Assembly (NCBI GenBank): GCA_021107755.1
Contig: JAIOSF010000002.1
Span: forward strand, 62,001 to 126,000
Origin: Arcobacteraceae bacterium
GTDB lineage: Bacteria > Campylobacterota > Campylobacteria > Campylobacterales > Arcobacteraceae
Direction: 5' to 3'
DNA: 64,000 bases
Position numbers and translations under genes: made by a program. Positions 34,654 through 42,573 of this stretch are shown piece by piece. Every line of letters begins with the position of its first letter. Positions within the stretch are counted from its first letter, which is position 1. Below the pieces are notes generated by a model that made no database searches, was not told where the DNA came from, and worked only from the letters and a program-made list of their open reading frames with translations.

Positions 34654-34998
34654 ATGGCAAAAGTTATTTTTATGCATTTTAAAGAAGAAACAGATGGTGT
34701 TTATGATGCAAAAATTGGTGAACCACTAGTTAGATTAGCAAAAGAAAAAGGGATCCCTTTACCAATTGATTGTGAAGATGGTCAATGTGGAAGCTGTCTA
34801 GTTACTGTTGAAAATTTAGCAACAGAAGAACCAACAAGTTACATGGAAGATATGGAGCTTGAAAAACTAGTAGAACTTGGTGCTATTACTCAAAAAGAGG
34901 CAAATACTTGTCAACAATTTACTGTTGCACCAAAAGTAAGATTAGCATGTCAAACACTTGTAAAAGGTGACATTTTAGTAAAACCTTACAAAGGTTAA
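34654..34998 (+). CDS. 2Fe-2S ferredoxin (plant/adrenodoxin-like fold), nif-associated
   Basis: A 114-residue ferredoxin. The cluster ligands are C40, C45 and C48 in CEDGQCGSCLV and C99 in RLACQTL, the CX4CX2C...C pattern of the plant-type fold. One additional Cys is at 86. An insertion with MEDMELEKLVELGAITQKEA between the two halves resembles 2Fe-2S proteins of nif clusters (FeSII/FdxD-like). The role is probably electron transfer to nitrogenase or protection of it; the two cannot be told apart here. GGAG precedes the ATG. Confidence 0.85.
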   Translation: MAKVIFMHFKEETDGVYDAKIGEPLVRLAKEKGIPLPIDCEDGQCGSCLVTVENLATEEPTSYMEDMELEKLVELGAITQKEANTCQQFTVAPKVRLACQTLVKGDILVKPYKG

Positions 34999-35009
34999 TA
35001 AAACAATAA

Positions 35010-35026
35010 GTCCCTTGAAATGGGAC
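35010..35026 (+). other. Short hairpin between the two ferredoxin genes
   Basis: GTCCC 35010-35014 and GGGAC 35022-35026 can pair around a 7-nt loop in the 47-base gap. No T-run follows, so it is not a classic terminator. It may be an mRNA processing or stability element. Confidence 0.4.
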
Positions 35027-35045
35027 AAATTAAAAGGAGAGAATA

Positions 35046-35342
35046 ATGACAACAAGAGTAGAGATAATTAATGACTTTTTAGCAATCAATGTTAAAGAAG
35101 GTAGTACTATACAAGATATCGTTGAGGCAAGTGGTTCAGCACTTCCATTTGGGTGTAGAGATGGAGAATGTGGAACATGTGTAGTTGAAGTTGAAGCTGG
35201 TATGGAATTTTTATCACCAAAAACTGACAAAGAAGTTAAAGTTTTAAAAGAGATTTGTTCTGGAACATGTACACCTCAATCAAGACTTTCATGTCAAATG
35301 AAAATAGCTAAACCAAACGGTGTAGTAAGATTAAAATACTAA
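35046..35342 (+). CDS. 2Fe-2S ferredoxin, second nif-associated copy
   Basis: A 98-residue ferredoxin of the same fold as its neighbour but clearly different in sequence. The ligands are C37, C42 and C45 in GCRDGECGTCVV and C83 in RLSCQMK. Two additional Cys at 71 and 75 (ICSGTCTP) lie close to the fourth ligand. GGAGA precedes the ATG. Two ferredoxins in tandem suggest separate electron-transfer steps in nitrogen fixation, for example donation to nitrogenase and cluster assembly. The last codon runs into the repeats upstream of rpoN. Confidence 0.85.
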   Translation: MTTRVEIINDFLAINVKEGSTIQDIVEASGSALPFGCRDGECGTCVVEVEAGMEFLSPKTDKEVKVLKEICSGTCTPQSRLSCQMKIAKPNGVVRLKY

Positions 35343-35381
35343 TTGTATATTAAACATACAAGATAATTGTATCGTAAACAT
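35341..35381 (+). repeat. Two 17-bp direct repeats upstream of rpoN, candidate operator
   Basis: AATTGTATATTAAACAT (35341-35357) and AATTGTATCGTAAACAT (35365-35381) differ at two positions and are offset by 24 bases. A shorter inverted copy (TACAATT at 35393-35399) lies beside the rpoN start. This spacing fits cooperative protein binding on one face of DNA or nearly so. The binding protein is unknown. Confidence 0.6.
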
Positions 35382-35389
35382 CTCGTTTG

Positions 35390-35405
35390 TGGTACAATTA
35401 TTGCA
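35390..35405 (+). promoter_or_regulatory. Sigma-54-type -24/-12 sequence overlapping the rpoN start codon
   Basis: TGG at 35390-35392, 8 bases, TTGCA at 35401-35405, where the final A is the first base of the rpoN ATG. Spacing is exact. Transcription from it would start after the ATG, so as a promoter it would not give full-length RpoN. It may be an autorepression site or a chance match. Confidence 0.45.
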
Positions 35406-36658
35406 TGACAAACAATATTAGATTAAATGTAAAACAAAAACAGTCTTTACAACTATCACTTCGTACTTGGCTTCCACTTTTGCAAGCCCCACTTCAAGAA
35501 CTAGATACATTATTTAAAGAATATAGTTATGAAAACCCTTTTTTAGAAGTAAATTCATCTTTTGAATCAAGTAGCTCAAATACCTCATCATACAGTAGTA
35601 ATGGTGATGATGACAAAAGAGGCTTTATTGAAAATATGAGTTTATATACAGAATCTATCTATGATAAAATAGATTTACAACTTTGCCCACCACTCTTTCC
35701 TACTCCAAACTCACAAAAAGTAGCACAAGAGATTCTTTTCTATATAAATGATGAGGGGTACTTTGAAGGAAATATTGAAAAAATTGCCCTAAAGTGTAAT
35801 GTATATAAAGAGTTTGTTGAAACTATTCGTCAACGATTTGCATATCTTGAGCCAATTGGAGTTGGTGCATATGATTTAAAAGAATCATTCTTATTTCAAC
35901 TTAATGAACTAGAAATTGATGAAGAACTATACAATTTTATTAAAAAAATAATAGCTAATTTAAAAAATATAGATAAATATTGTACACACCATAGATTTGA
36001 AGATGCTAAAGAGATAATTAAAAAATTTAAAACTCCACCTGCTATTGAATATCTTGCAGATCAACCTTATATAATACCTGATTTTTTTGTGGAAGTTGAT
36101 GATGATATTCGTATAAAAATCAACAATGATTATTATCCAGATATAATTGTTAGCGATCCTTTTAAAACAAAAAATGAAGAGATAAAGAAAAAACTTAAAG
36201 AAGCTAGAGATTTGGTAAATCTTTTAGAACTTAGAAAATCAACTCTCTATAAATTAATTTTAATAATCGTTGAAAAACAGATTGCTTTTTTTATAGGAAG
36301 TGAACTTAAGCCTCTTACTATGTCAGAAGTTGCAAATGAACTTGGATTTGAAGAGTCTACAATTAGTCGTGCTGTATCAAATAAGTATATCAAATGTGCT
36401 AGAGGAACCTATCCTTTAAAATATTTTTTTACAAATGCAGTATCAAAAAATTTATCATCTTCTGAGATAAAAAATTATCTCTCTTCTGTTGTAGAAGCTG
36501 AAGACCATGAGAATCCTTTTACAGATCAAGATTTAGTTGAGATGGTACAAAAAAGATACAATGTTGAGATGGTAAGAAGAACTATTACAAAATATAGAAA
36601 ACTTTTGGATATGCCCTCTTCAAAAGAGAGAAAAAAGATTTATAAAATGCAAGATTAG
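35405..36658 (+). CDS. rpoN: RNA polymerase sigma-54 factor RpoN
   Basis: From the ATG at 35405 the protein has about 417 residues, a usual length for Campylobacterota RpoN. Region I is Gln/Leu-rich (KQKQSLQLSLRTWLPLLQ, then YENPFLEV). The core-binding region with LEPIGVGAYDLKE follows at about 160-175 and a helix-turn-helix with TMSEVANELGFEESTISRAV at about 300-320. The RpoN box is near the end (MVRRTITKYRKLLDMPSS). A longer frame from GTG 35387 would add six residues but has no ribosome site. No clear Shine-Dalgarno precedes either start. It closes the nif cluster and probably drives its promoters. Confidence 0.9.
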   Translation: MTNNIRLNVKQKQSLQLSLRTWLPLLQAPLQELDTLFKEYSYENPFLEVNSSFESSSSNTSSYSSNGDDDKRGFIENMSLYTESIYDKIDLQLCPPLFPTPNSQKVAQEILFYINDEGYFEGNIEKIALKCNVYKEFVETIRQRFAYLEPIGVGAYDLKESFLFQLNELEIDEELYNFIKKIIANLKNIDKYCTHHRFEDAKEIIKKFKTPPAIEYLADQPYIIPDFFVEVDDDIRIKINNDYYPDIIVSDPFKTKNEEIKKKLKEARDLVNLLELRKSTLYKLILIIVEKQIAFFIGSELKPLTMSEVANELGFEESTISRAVSNKYIKCARGTYPLKYFFTNAVSKNLSSSEIKNYLSSVVEAEDHENPFTDQDLVEMVQKRYNVEMVRRTITKYRKLLDMPSSKERKKIYKMQD

Positions 36659-36661
36659 AAT

Positions 36662-36690
36662 AAAAAAAGTAGAGCTTCCTCTACCCTTTT
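36662..36690. terminator. Bidirectional Rho-independent terminator between rpoN and the EF-hand gene
   Basis: GTAGAG (36669-36674), CTTC loop, CTCTAC (36679-36684), flanked by a run of A on the left and of T on the right. It serves both the plus-strand rpoN and the convergent minus-strand gene. Confidence 0.8.
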
Positions 36691-37628
36691 TATGAAGCTA
36701 AGTTAGAAAGATATTTACCCAGTTTTTGAGCCGTGTCAGTGTCTTGAATTTGTGTATTTACCATAGACATTATTTGTTTATATTTAGACATATCTAAACT
36801 ATCACTAGTATCTGACTTATTAGTTACTTCTTCACTTTTTAAAGCATCAAGAAGTGTTGAAACTAGTTTCATTGTATATTCTTCCATATCTTTAGTATCT
36901 GAAGATTGTGAAGCATCATATGCTGCTTGTTCTGCTATAGAAACTATCCCATCTTGATTTGTATCAGCTGCATCATACTCCTCTTCCTCCTCAGATGAGC
37001 CTCCACCACCCATCATCCCTCCACCAGGAGGTGGTCCAGATGGTTTTTCTATACCTAATTGAGATAAAACCTCTCCAGCTTCATCTTTAGACATCTCACC
37101 ACTTTCTACAGAAGAAAATAATGTAGTAAGACCTTGGGCTAACTCTTCTTTAGTAATACTACCATCTTCATCACTATCTAAGGAAATAAATAATTCTTCT
37201 GAGATATCTAATTCAGATAAAGATAATAACCCACTCCCATCTGTGTCATTTGCACTAAAAATATCACTTATCATTTGAGATACATTAGGTTGTCCCTGTG
37301 GTGGTGGCGGTGGTGGCACTTCAAGTCCAAGCTCTGATAAAAAGCTTCCAAACTCTTCAGGGGTAAATTCTTGATTTTTCATTGCATCAAGTTTTGAAGA
37401 GAATGTCTCCTCTAACTCATTAGATGATATACTACCATCTCCATCACTATCAAATGATGAAAAAAGCTCTTCTGATATACCTAACTCATCAATAGATAAT
37501 AAACTATCACCATCAATATCACTACTTTTCATAACTTGTGAAGTTAATTCTGTAGAACTAGGACCTCTTGGTGCTTGCATAGTTGCTGCTTGCATCATAT
37601 TACTATAACTACTTGTTGAAACATTCAT
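36690..37628 (-). CDS. EF-hand calcium-binding protein with five EF-hand-like loops
   Basis: A 312-residue protein with no signal peptide or membrane segment. Five loops of the DxDxDG type are seen: SDIDGDSLLSIDE, DSDGDGSISSNE, NDTDGSGLLSLSE, DSDEDGSITKEE and DTNQDGIVSIAE, arranged as two pairs plus one. A run of six prolines lies between the first and second pair, and PPGGGMMGGGG between the second pair and the last loop. The Met/Gln/Ser-rich N-terminus (MNVSTSSYSNMMQAATMQ) is unusual. It is followed on the same strand by an OmpR-type response regulator and kinase pair upstream, so calcium-dependent signalling is possible. A terminator lies next to its stop. Confidence 0.8.
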   Translation of the reverse strand: MNVSTSSYSNMMQAATMQAPRGPSSTELTSQVMKSSDIDGDSLLSIDELGISEELFSSFDSDGDGSISSNELEETFSSKLDAMKNQEFTPEEFGSFLSELGLEVPPPPPPQGQPNVSQMISDIFSANDTDGSGLLSLSELDISEELFISLDSDEDGSITKEELAQGLTTLFSSVESGEMSKDEAGEVLSQLGIEKPSGPPPGGGMMGGGGSSEEEEEYDAADTNQDGIVSIAEQAAYDASQSSDTKDMEEYTMKLVSTLLDALKSEEVTNKSDTSDSLDMSKYKQIMSMVNTQIQDTDTAQKLGKYLSNLAS

Positions 37629-37709
37629 AATATCTCCTTTGCTATTTTTATTTTAGATATTGTATAACTTTAGAGTAAACAAAGGGTAACAATTATAATT
37701 ATTTATATA

Positions 37710-38981
37710 TTAAAATTGTATTTTAAAAATATTATTCCCATTATGATAAATATATTCTAATACTAAATTATGTGCTGTTAATATATTTTGAACAATATAT
37801 AGCCCCAGCCCTAAACCACTTTTACTATTTTCAAACTCTTTATTAAATGGTTTTTTATACTCTTCTAATGATTTTGATAATTTATCTCCACTTGATGATA
37901 TTATAAAAGAATTATCAATTATCGAAATGTTTGGTTTCTCTTTACTATATTTCACAGCATTGTCTATTAAATTTTTTATAGCTATTGAAAAAAGTTCAAA
38001 ATCTATATTTACTATCATATCTTGTTGAATATTTAATTCGATTACATCATTGTCCACAAGTAAAATATCTAAAGAATTATCAATGATATCAACTACTCTA
38101 AAATTTCTTTTATTTAATTTCAAATTTTTTGAAGTAAACTCTTCGATTTTCTTAAACTCTCGTAATAAATATTCCAACCGTAAAAAAGCTCTGTTAAGAC
38201 TTGTTTTAAACTTATCCTCTTCCATCATATTAGTTATTAAAAGACCTTTTGTTATCGGTGTCTTTAACTCATGCATAATATTTCGTAAAAAAAGGTTTCT
38301 TGAATATGTCAAATCTCTAATTTGTTTTATGGCATTATTAAACTCATTAGACAACTCACTAATCTCATCTTTTCCACTACAACTTGTACCAATATTTAAA
38401 TCTCCATTTGCAAACTTAGTAATATTATTTTTTAACTTTTTTAATGGCTTTAATTTTTTTAATAAAAAGATATAAAAAGATACTAAAACTATATTTAACA
38501 ATATAGTTAACAAAATAATATATTTTGTTTTATCTGTGATAAGCACATTATCTTTAATCAAAAGAGGTTCAAAAGGATGATTATCATAGAAGTATAGATA
38601 TCCTTTATATTCAAAAAGTTCCCACTTAGCTTGAGAACTCAACAATTTACCATCTTCTAATAATATCTCTCTATTCACTTTAGCCACTTCTAAATCAAAA
38701 TCTAATAATAATTTATTTAATTCTTTCTCACTTTTTTTAGGAGGCATTGGAGGTGGAAGCATATCTAAAAAATTAAATTTTAGTTCTTGAAATTTATTAT
38801 TTAATTTAAAAGGAGGTTTATGTATTTTAAACAATACTTTCATATATTTTGCAACAAGTAAATCTATCTGTTGCTGTTTGGTGATATTGTACCCTATATA
38901 GATAATAGTATGAATGAGCAATACCATTGCTATAAAAAAGATTGTTATAGTAAAAAAAATTGAATTTTTATTGGTTAACAA
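37710..38981 (-). CDS. Sensor histidine kinase (ArsS-like)
   Basis: A 423-residue membrane kinase. TM1 is at about 9-31, a periplasmic loop of about 120 residues contains a Pro-rich PPPMPPKK stretch, and TM2 is at about 154-174. HAMP covers about 175-225 (LANGDLNIG-like, DEISELSNEFN). The H-box is MHELKTPITK with H237. The N-box is NLIDNAVKYS near residue 337, and the G2 box is GLGLGLYIV. The G1 box is degenerate (SSSGDKLS instead of DxGxG), which is also common in ArsS-type kinases. The start overlaps the response regulator gene by 14 bases, so they form a two-component system. The signal sensed is unknown. Confidence 0.88.
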   Translation of the reverse strand: MLTNKNSIFFTITIFFIAMVLLIHTIIYIGYNITKQQQIDLLVAKYMKVLFKIHKPPFKLNNKFQELKFNFLDMLPPPMPPKKSEKELNKLLLDFDLEVAKVNREILLEDGKLLSSQAKWELFEYKGYLYFYDNHPFEPLLIKDNVLITDKTKYIILLTILLNIVLVSFYIFLLKKLKPLKKLKNNITKFANGDLNIGTSCSGKDEISELSNEFNNAIKQIRDLTYSRNLFLRNIMHELKTPITKGLLITNMMEEDKFKTSLNRAFLRLEYLLREFKKIEEFTSKNLKLNKRNFRVVDIIDNSLDILLVDNDVIELNIQQDMIVNIDFELFSIAIKNLIDNAVKYSKEKPNISIIDNSFIISSSGDKLSKSLEEYKKPFNKEFENSKSGLGLGLYIVQNILTAHNLVLEYIYHNGNNIFKIQF

Positions 38982-39645
38982 GTTTATACCCTATTCCTCT
39001 TAGTGAGATAATATATTGAGGTTTTTTAGGATTTTCTTCTATTTTTGTTCTTATCCGTCCTATAAGTACATCAATACTTTTTAAACTACTCTCATATTTT
39101 ATTGAATCTACATTTGTAAGGAGCTCTTCTCTTGTTACACTAAAACCAGATTTTTTAATAAAATATCTCAGAATAAAATATTCAGCATTTGTAAAATGAA
39201 TCACTTCGTAATTCTTAGTTATCTCCATTTTATCATCATCGTATTGAAATACTTTTTTTATCTGTATATGAGTTTCATCTTGGCCATTAACCCTTTTTAA
39301 AATTGAATTAATACGCAATACTAACTCTTGTGGATCATAAGGTTTTGGTATATAATCATCTGCACCAAAAGCATAACACTTACTTTTATCTTCAATATCA
39401 CTTCTTGCACTTGAAATTATAATTGGTATCTGAGATTTTTTTCTAATAAGTTTACATACCTCTGTACCATCAATTTCAGGTAAAGATAAATCTAATATCA
39501 CCAAATCATATTTTTTGATATTTAATGCACTTAATCCTAAAATTGGACTCTCATAATTTGTAATACTTATATTATACTGACTTAAAAAATTACCTAAAAA
39601 ATTAGCAATCTCATCATCGTCTTCTATCATTAAAATATTTATCAT
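38968..39645 (-). CDS. OmpR-family response regulator
   Basis: A 225-residue regulator. The receiver has acidic residues E8, D9 and D10, the phosphoacceptor D52 (LVILDLSLPEIDG) and the conserved K101 (IPKPYDP). A winged-helix DNA-binding domain with FTNAEYFILRYFIKKSG, VTREELL and GRIRTKIEENPKKPQYIISLRGIGYKL follows. It is transcribed with the kinase gene, which it overlaps by 14 bases. It should bind promoters upon phosphorylation. The EF-hand gene immediately downstream of the kinase gene is a natural candidate target. Confidence 0.92.
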   Translation of the reverse strand: MINILMIEDDDEIANFLGNFLSQYNISITNYESPILGLSALNIKKYDLVILDLSLPEIDGTEVCKLIRKKSQIPIIISSARSDIEDKSKCYAFGADDYIPKPYDPQELVLRINSILKRVNGQDETHIQIKKVFQYDDDKMEITKNYEVIHFTNAEYFILRYFIKKSGFSVTREELLTNVDSIKYESSLKSIDVLIGRIRTKIEENPKKPQYIISLRGIGYKLVNQ

Positions 39646-39689
39646 CTCTTATTATAACAATAAAAGGTAAATAAAAAGTATCAATAACC

Positions 39690-42413
39690 TTAGACTAATA
39701 AATCTTTTTCAGCTTTTCCATAATACCATCCTTGTGCATAATCAACTCCAAGTTCCCTAACTTTGTCATCTAACTCTTTTGAACTTACAAACTCTGCAAT
39801 TGTTTTCATATTTGACTTTTTGGCAAATGAAACAATTGACTTAACAACTTCAGCAGCTCTTTCATCATCTAAAATATGTTTTGTGATTGAACCATCAATT
39901 TTTACATAATCAGCTTTTAATGAGATAAGATACTCATAATTTGAATATCCACTACCAAAATCATCAATGGCAACTTTACTTCCTCTATCTTTAAATTTTT
40001 GTATTGTAGTTGCCACACTATCACTATCTTCTATCTCTTCAGATTCAACAATCTCCAACACCATTCGTTTAAAAATATCTTTTTGTTCTGCATAGTCATA
40101 AATAAAAACCATTAACTCTTCATTCATTAAATCTTCTATAGATAAGTTTATTGAAAACTCCTCTACCCTATTTGAAAATTTACTTAATGATTTTCCAACC
40201 ATTTTATATGTTAATTCTGTATAAAGTTTTGTTTTTTTAGCAATTTCTAAATAATCCCAAGGTGGTATTGCTTCTCCATCTTCAATCAATCTCATTAGAC
40301 ATTCATATTTCTCAACTTTATTTGTATGATAATTATATATTGGTTGATAATATGGAACTATTCTATCTTCACTTAATGCTAAGTGGAGCTTTTCTACCCA
40401 AACTAAATTTTTTTGAAACTCTTGAATATTATTCATTGATTCATCAAAAACTTTTAGAGGTATTTTTTTATTTTTAGCTTCACTAAGTGCCATATCTGCA
40501 TAAGTAAATAGATTTTCATTATCATTCGCTATCCCTAATGTATAGGTCAATATAAAACTATCTGTACCAATTTTATAAGGTTCTTTTCCAACAGTTGTTA
40601 TAAATTTTTCAACTTTTTTAATAACAAGTTCTTTTTTATAAGAGATTGTAAATAGAGCAAAAATATCTGCTTGTACTCTATAGACTTTATACTCTTCATC
40701 ATTGATAAAATTAAATAATCTCTCCCCTAGTTCTTGAATAACTTTATCTCCAATAGTATGACCTTTAATATCATTCAGTTCTTTAAATCTATCTATATTT
40801 ATTAATACTAAAACACCTTGAGAGTTTTTTGTTATATCATCTATTAAACTTACTCTATTTCTCAATCCTGTTAAAGCATCTGTTTTAAAAATATTCTGAA
40901 GTTTAGTTCTGTTTTCAAATAACTCTGTAATATCTGAACCAGAAGATATATACTCTACAATTTTTCCCTCACTATCTTTTATAGGCACTATTGTGGTATT
41001 ATTAAAATAACTTTCATTGTTTTTCTTTTTATTTTTTAATATCCCTTTCCAAATTTTACCTCTTTCAATAGTACTCCATAATTTTCTAAATTGACTTTTT
41101 GGAGTTTCTGGATGACGAATAATATTATGTGACTTTCCAATAACTTCATCTTTTGTATACCCACTCACTTTACAAAAGCTATCATTTACATAAGTGATTA
41201 TTCCATTTTCATTTGTTTTTGATACAACAACACTCTTATCCAATATCAACTGATATTGTTGCAACATATTCATATACTCTTTTTGTGATGCTTCAATCTT
41301 ACGAATTCTTATAGATATCAAAAATGCTATAACTAAAGTAATAATTATTAAAATAAATAATGTTGAAAGTACTTTATATAAATTATCATCTAAAGATTGC
41401 TTTACCTTAATCTTCTCTTCACTTAACATATCTTTTAATTCTGTTAAATAAAATCCAGAACCGATAACTATATTCCAATCTTTGATTATATGAACATAAG
41501 ATATTTTTTCATCCTGAATTTTATTATCTGGTCTATACCATATGTAACTAATAAACCCTTTACCTTTATCTAAAACTAATTTGTTCATATTTCTAAATAA
41601 ATATTGTCCATCTAAAGTTTTGAAATTTGTTAAATCTGTATTGTCAAGTTCAGTTTGTATCGGATGCATTAACATAATATTGTCCAAGTTATGAATCCAA
41701 AAATAACCATAGTTGTTTTCACCAAACCTATCTGTTTTAAGTTCCTGAAATACTAGTGTTTGAACTTTTTTTTCAAATTCAGTTTTATATATACCAGCTG
41801 CAATAAAAATATTTAATTCTTTTAACTTTAACGCATAAACATATTTTTTATAAAGTTTATCCACCTTTCCATTTGGTTTATACCATTCATAACTTCCAAA
41901 GTTTTCCTCTTTTGTCATAGTATCTTTTATAAAATGTTCCAACTCTTTATTGTTATGTAAAATATCAAAAATGTTTTTATGCTCAAACTTTTTATCCCCA
42001 CCATGATATAAAATATTTCCAGATAAATCAAAAATATAAAAATATCCTGTATTATTGTCCCATTTAAAAAGATCTAGCTCTTTTTTATATTTTTTAATTA
42101 GAGTTTTTTTATCTATACCACTTTTTAAAGCATTTGAAAAGACATCATATGTGAAGTGAACTTTTTCTTCTAAAGATTCTCGTAAAGTTTTATAAGATAT
42201 ATTTTCAATTGTTGTTATTTTTTTAATCGTTCTTTTAACTTCACTTTTTACTAACTCTTTATTTTTTTCTATATAATTTTTTTCTAATGTCTCAACTTTT
42301 TGTTCATAAGAGTCATTAGAGATAATTACTAAAAAACTTCCTATCACAACTGTAAATAATAATGCTGTAAATAAAATGTTTAAAAAACTAATTTTTGATA
42401 GTGAAATATTCAT
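39690..42413 (-). CDS. Double-Cache, PAS, degenerate GGDEF and EAL c-di-GMP signalling protein
   Basis: A 907-residue membrane sensor. TM1 is at about 12-30 and TM2 at about 345-368. Between them are two Cache-like modules, recognised by the repeated NTGYFYIFDLSGNILYH and NYGYFWIHNLDNIMLMHP and the paired SYEWY/SYIWY phrases. PAS covers about 385-500 (NIIRHPETP). The GGDEF-like domain (about 510-655) has RVQADIFALF where RYGGDEF is expected, so cyclase activity is unlikely. The EAL domain (about 670-900) has YECLMRL in place of EAL and keeps LEIVESEE, AIDDFGSGYSN, KIDGSI and AEFV, so phosphodiesterase activity is likely. It should sense a small periplasmic ligand. Confidence 0.9.
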   Translation of the reverse strand: MNISLSKISFLNILFTALLFTVVIGSFLVIISNDSYEQKVETLEKNYIEKNKELVKSEVKRTIKKITTIENISYKTLRESLEEKVHFTYDVFSNALKSGIDKKTLIKKYKKELDLFKWDNNTGYFYIFDLSGNILYHGGDKKFEHKNIFDILHNNKELEHFIKDTMTKEENFGSYEWYKPNGKVDKLYKKYVYALKLKELNIFIAAGIYKTEFEKKVQTLVFQELKTDRFGENNYGYFWIHNLDNIMLMHPIQTELDNTDLTNFKTLDGQYLFRNMNKLVLDKGKGFISYIWYRPDNKIQDEKISYVHIIKDWNIVIGSGFYLTELKDMLSEEKIKVKQSLDDNLYKVLSTLFILIIITLVIAFLISIRIRKIEASQKEYMNMLQQYQLILDKSVVVSKTNENGIITYVNDSFCKVSGYTKDEVIGKSHNIIRHPETPKSQFRKLWSTIERGKIWKGILKNKKKNNESYFNNTTIVPIKDSEGKIVEYISSGSDITELFENRTKLQNIFKTDALTGLRNRVSLIDDITKNSQGVLVLINIDRFKELNDIKGHTIGDKVIQELGERLFNFINDEEYKVYRVQADIFALFTISYKKELVIKKVEKFITTVGKEPYKIGTDSFILTYTLGIANDNENLFTYADMALSEAKNKKIPLKVFDESMNNIQEFQKNLVWVEKLHLALSEDRIVPYYQPIYNYHTNKVEKYECLMRLIEDGEAIPPWDYLEIAKKTKLYTELTYKMVGKSLSKFSNRVEEFSINLSIEDLMNEELMVFIYDYAEQKDIFKRMVLEIVESEEIEDSDSVATTIQKFKDRGSKVAIDDFGSGYSNYEYLISLKADYVKIDGSITKHILDDERAAEVVKSIVSFAKKSNMKTIAEFVSSKELDDKVRELGVDYAQGWYYGKAEKDLLV

Positions 42414-42573
42414 AACTAAGCCTTATAGTAAACTGTATTTATTGTATAGCAATTTTCCTAATGTTCTCCTTTTTTACTTTCAAGTGCATTTTTTATATCA
42501 CACTCAATCAAAATGGTATATGGTTATAGCAAAAATTTAAATTTAAATAAACTTTTTTATATTATAATTACCC

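Noticed and set aside
40262-40477. 71-residue plus-strand frame in the Cache-EAL gene
   Set aside because: Antisense to the EAL domain, no ribosome site.
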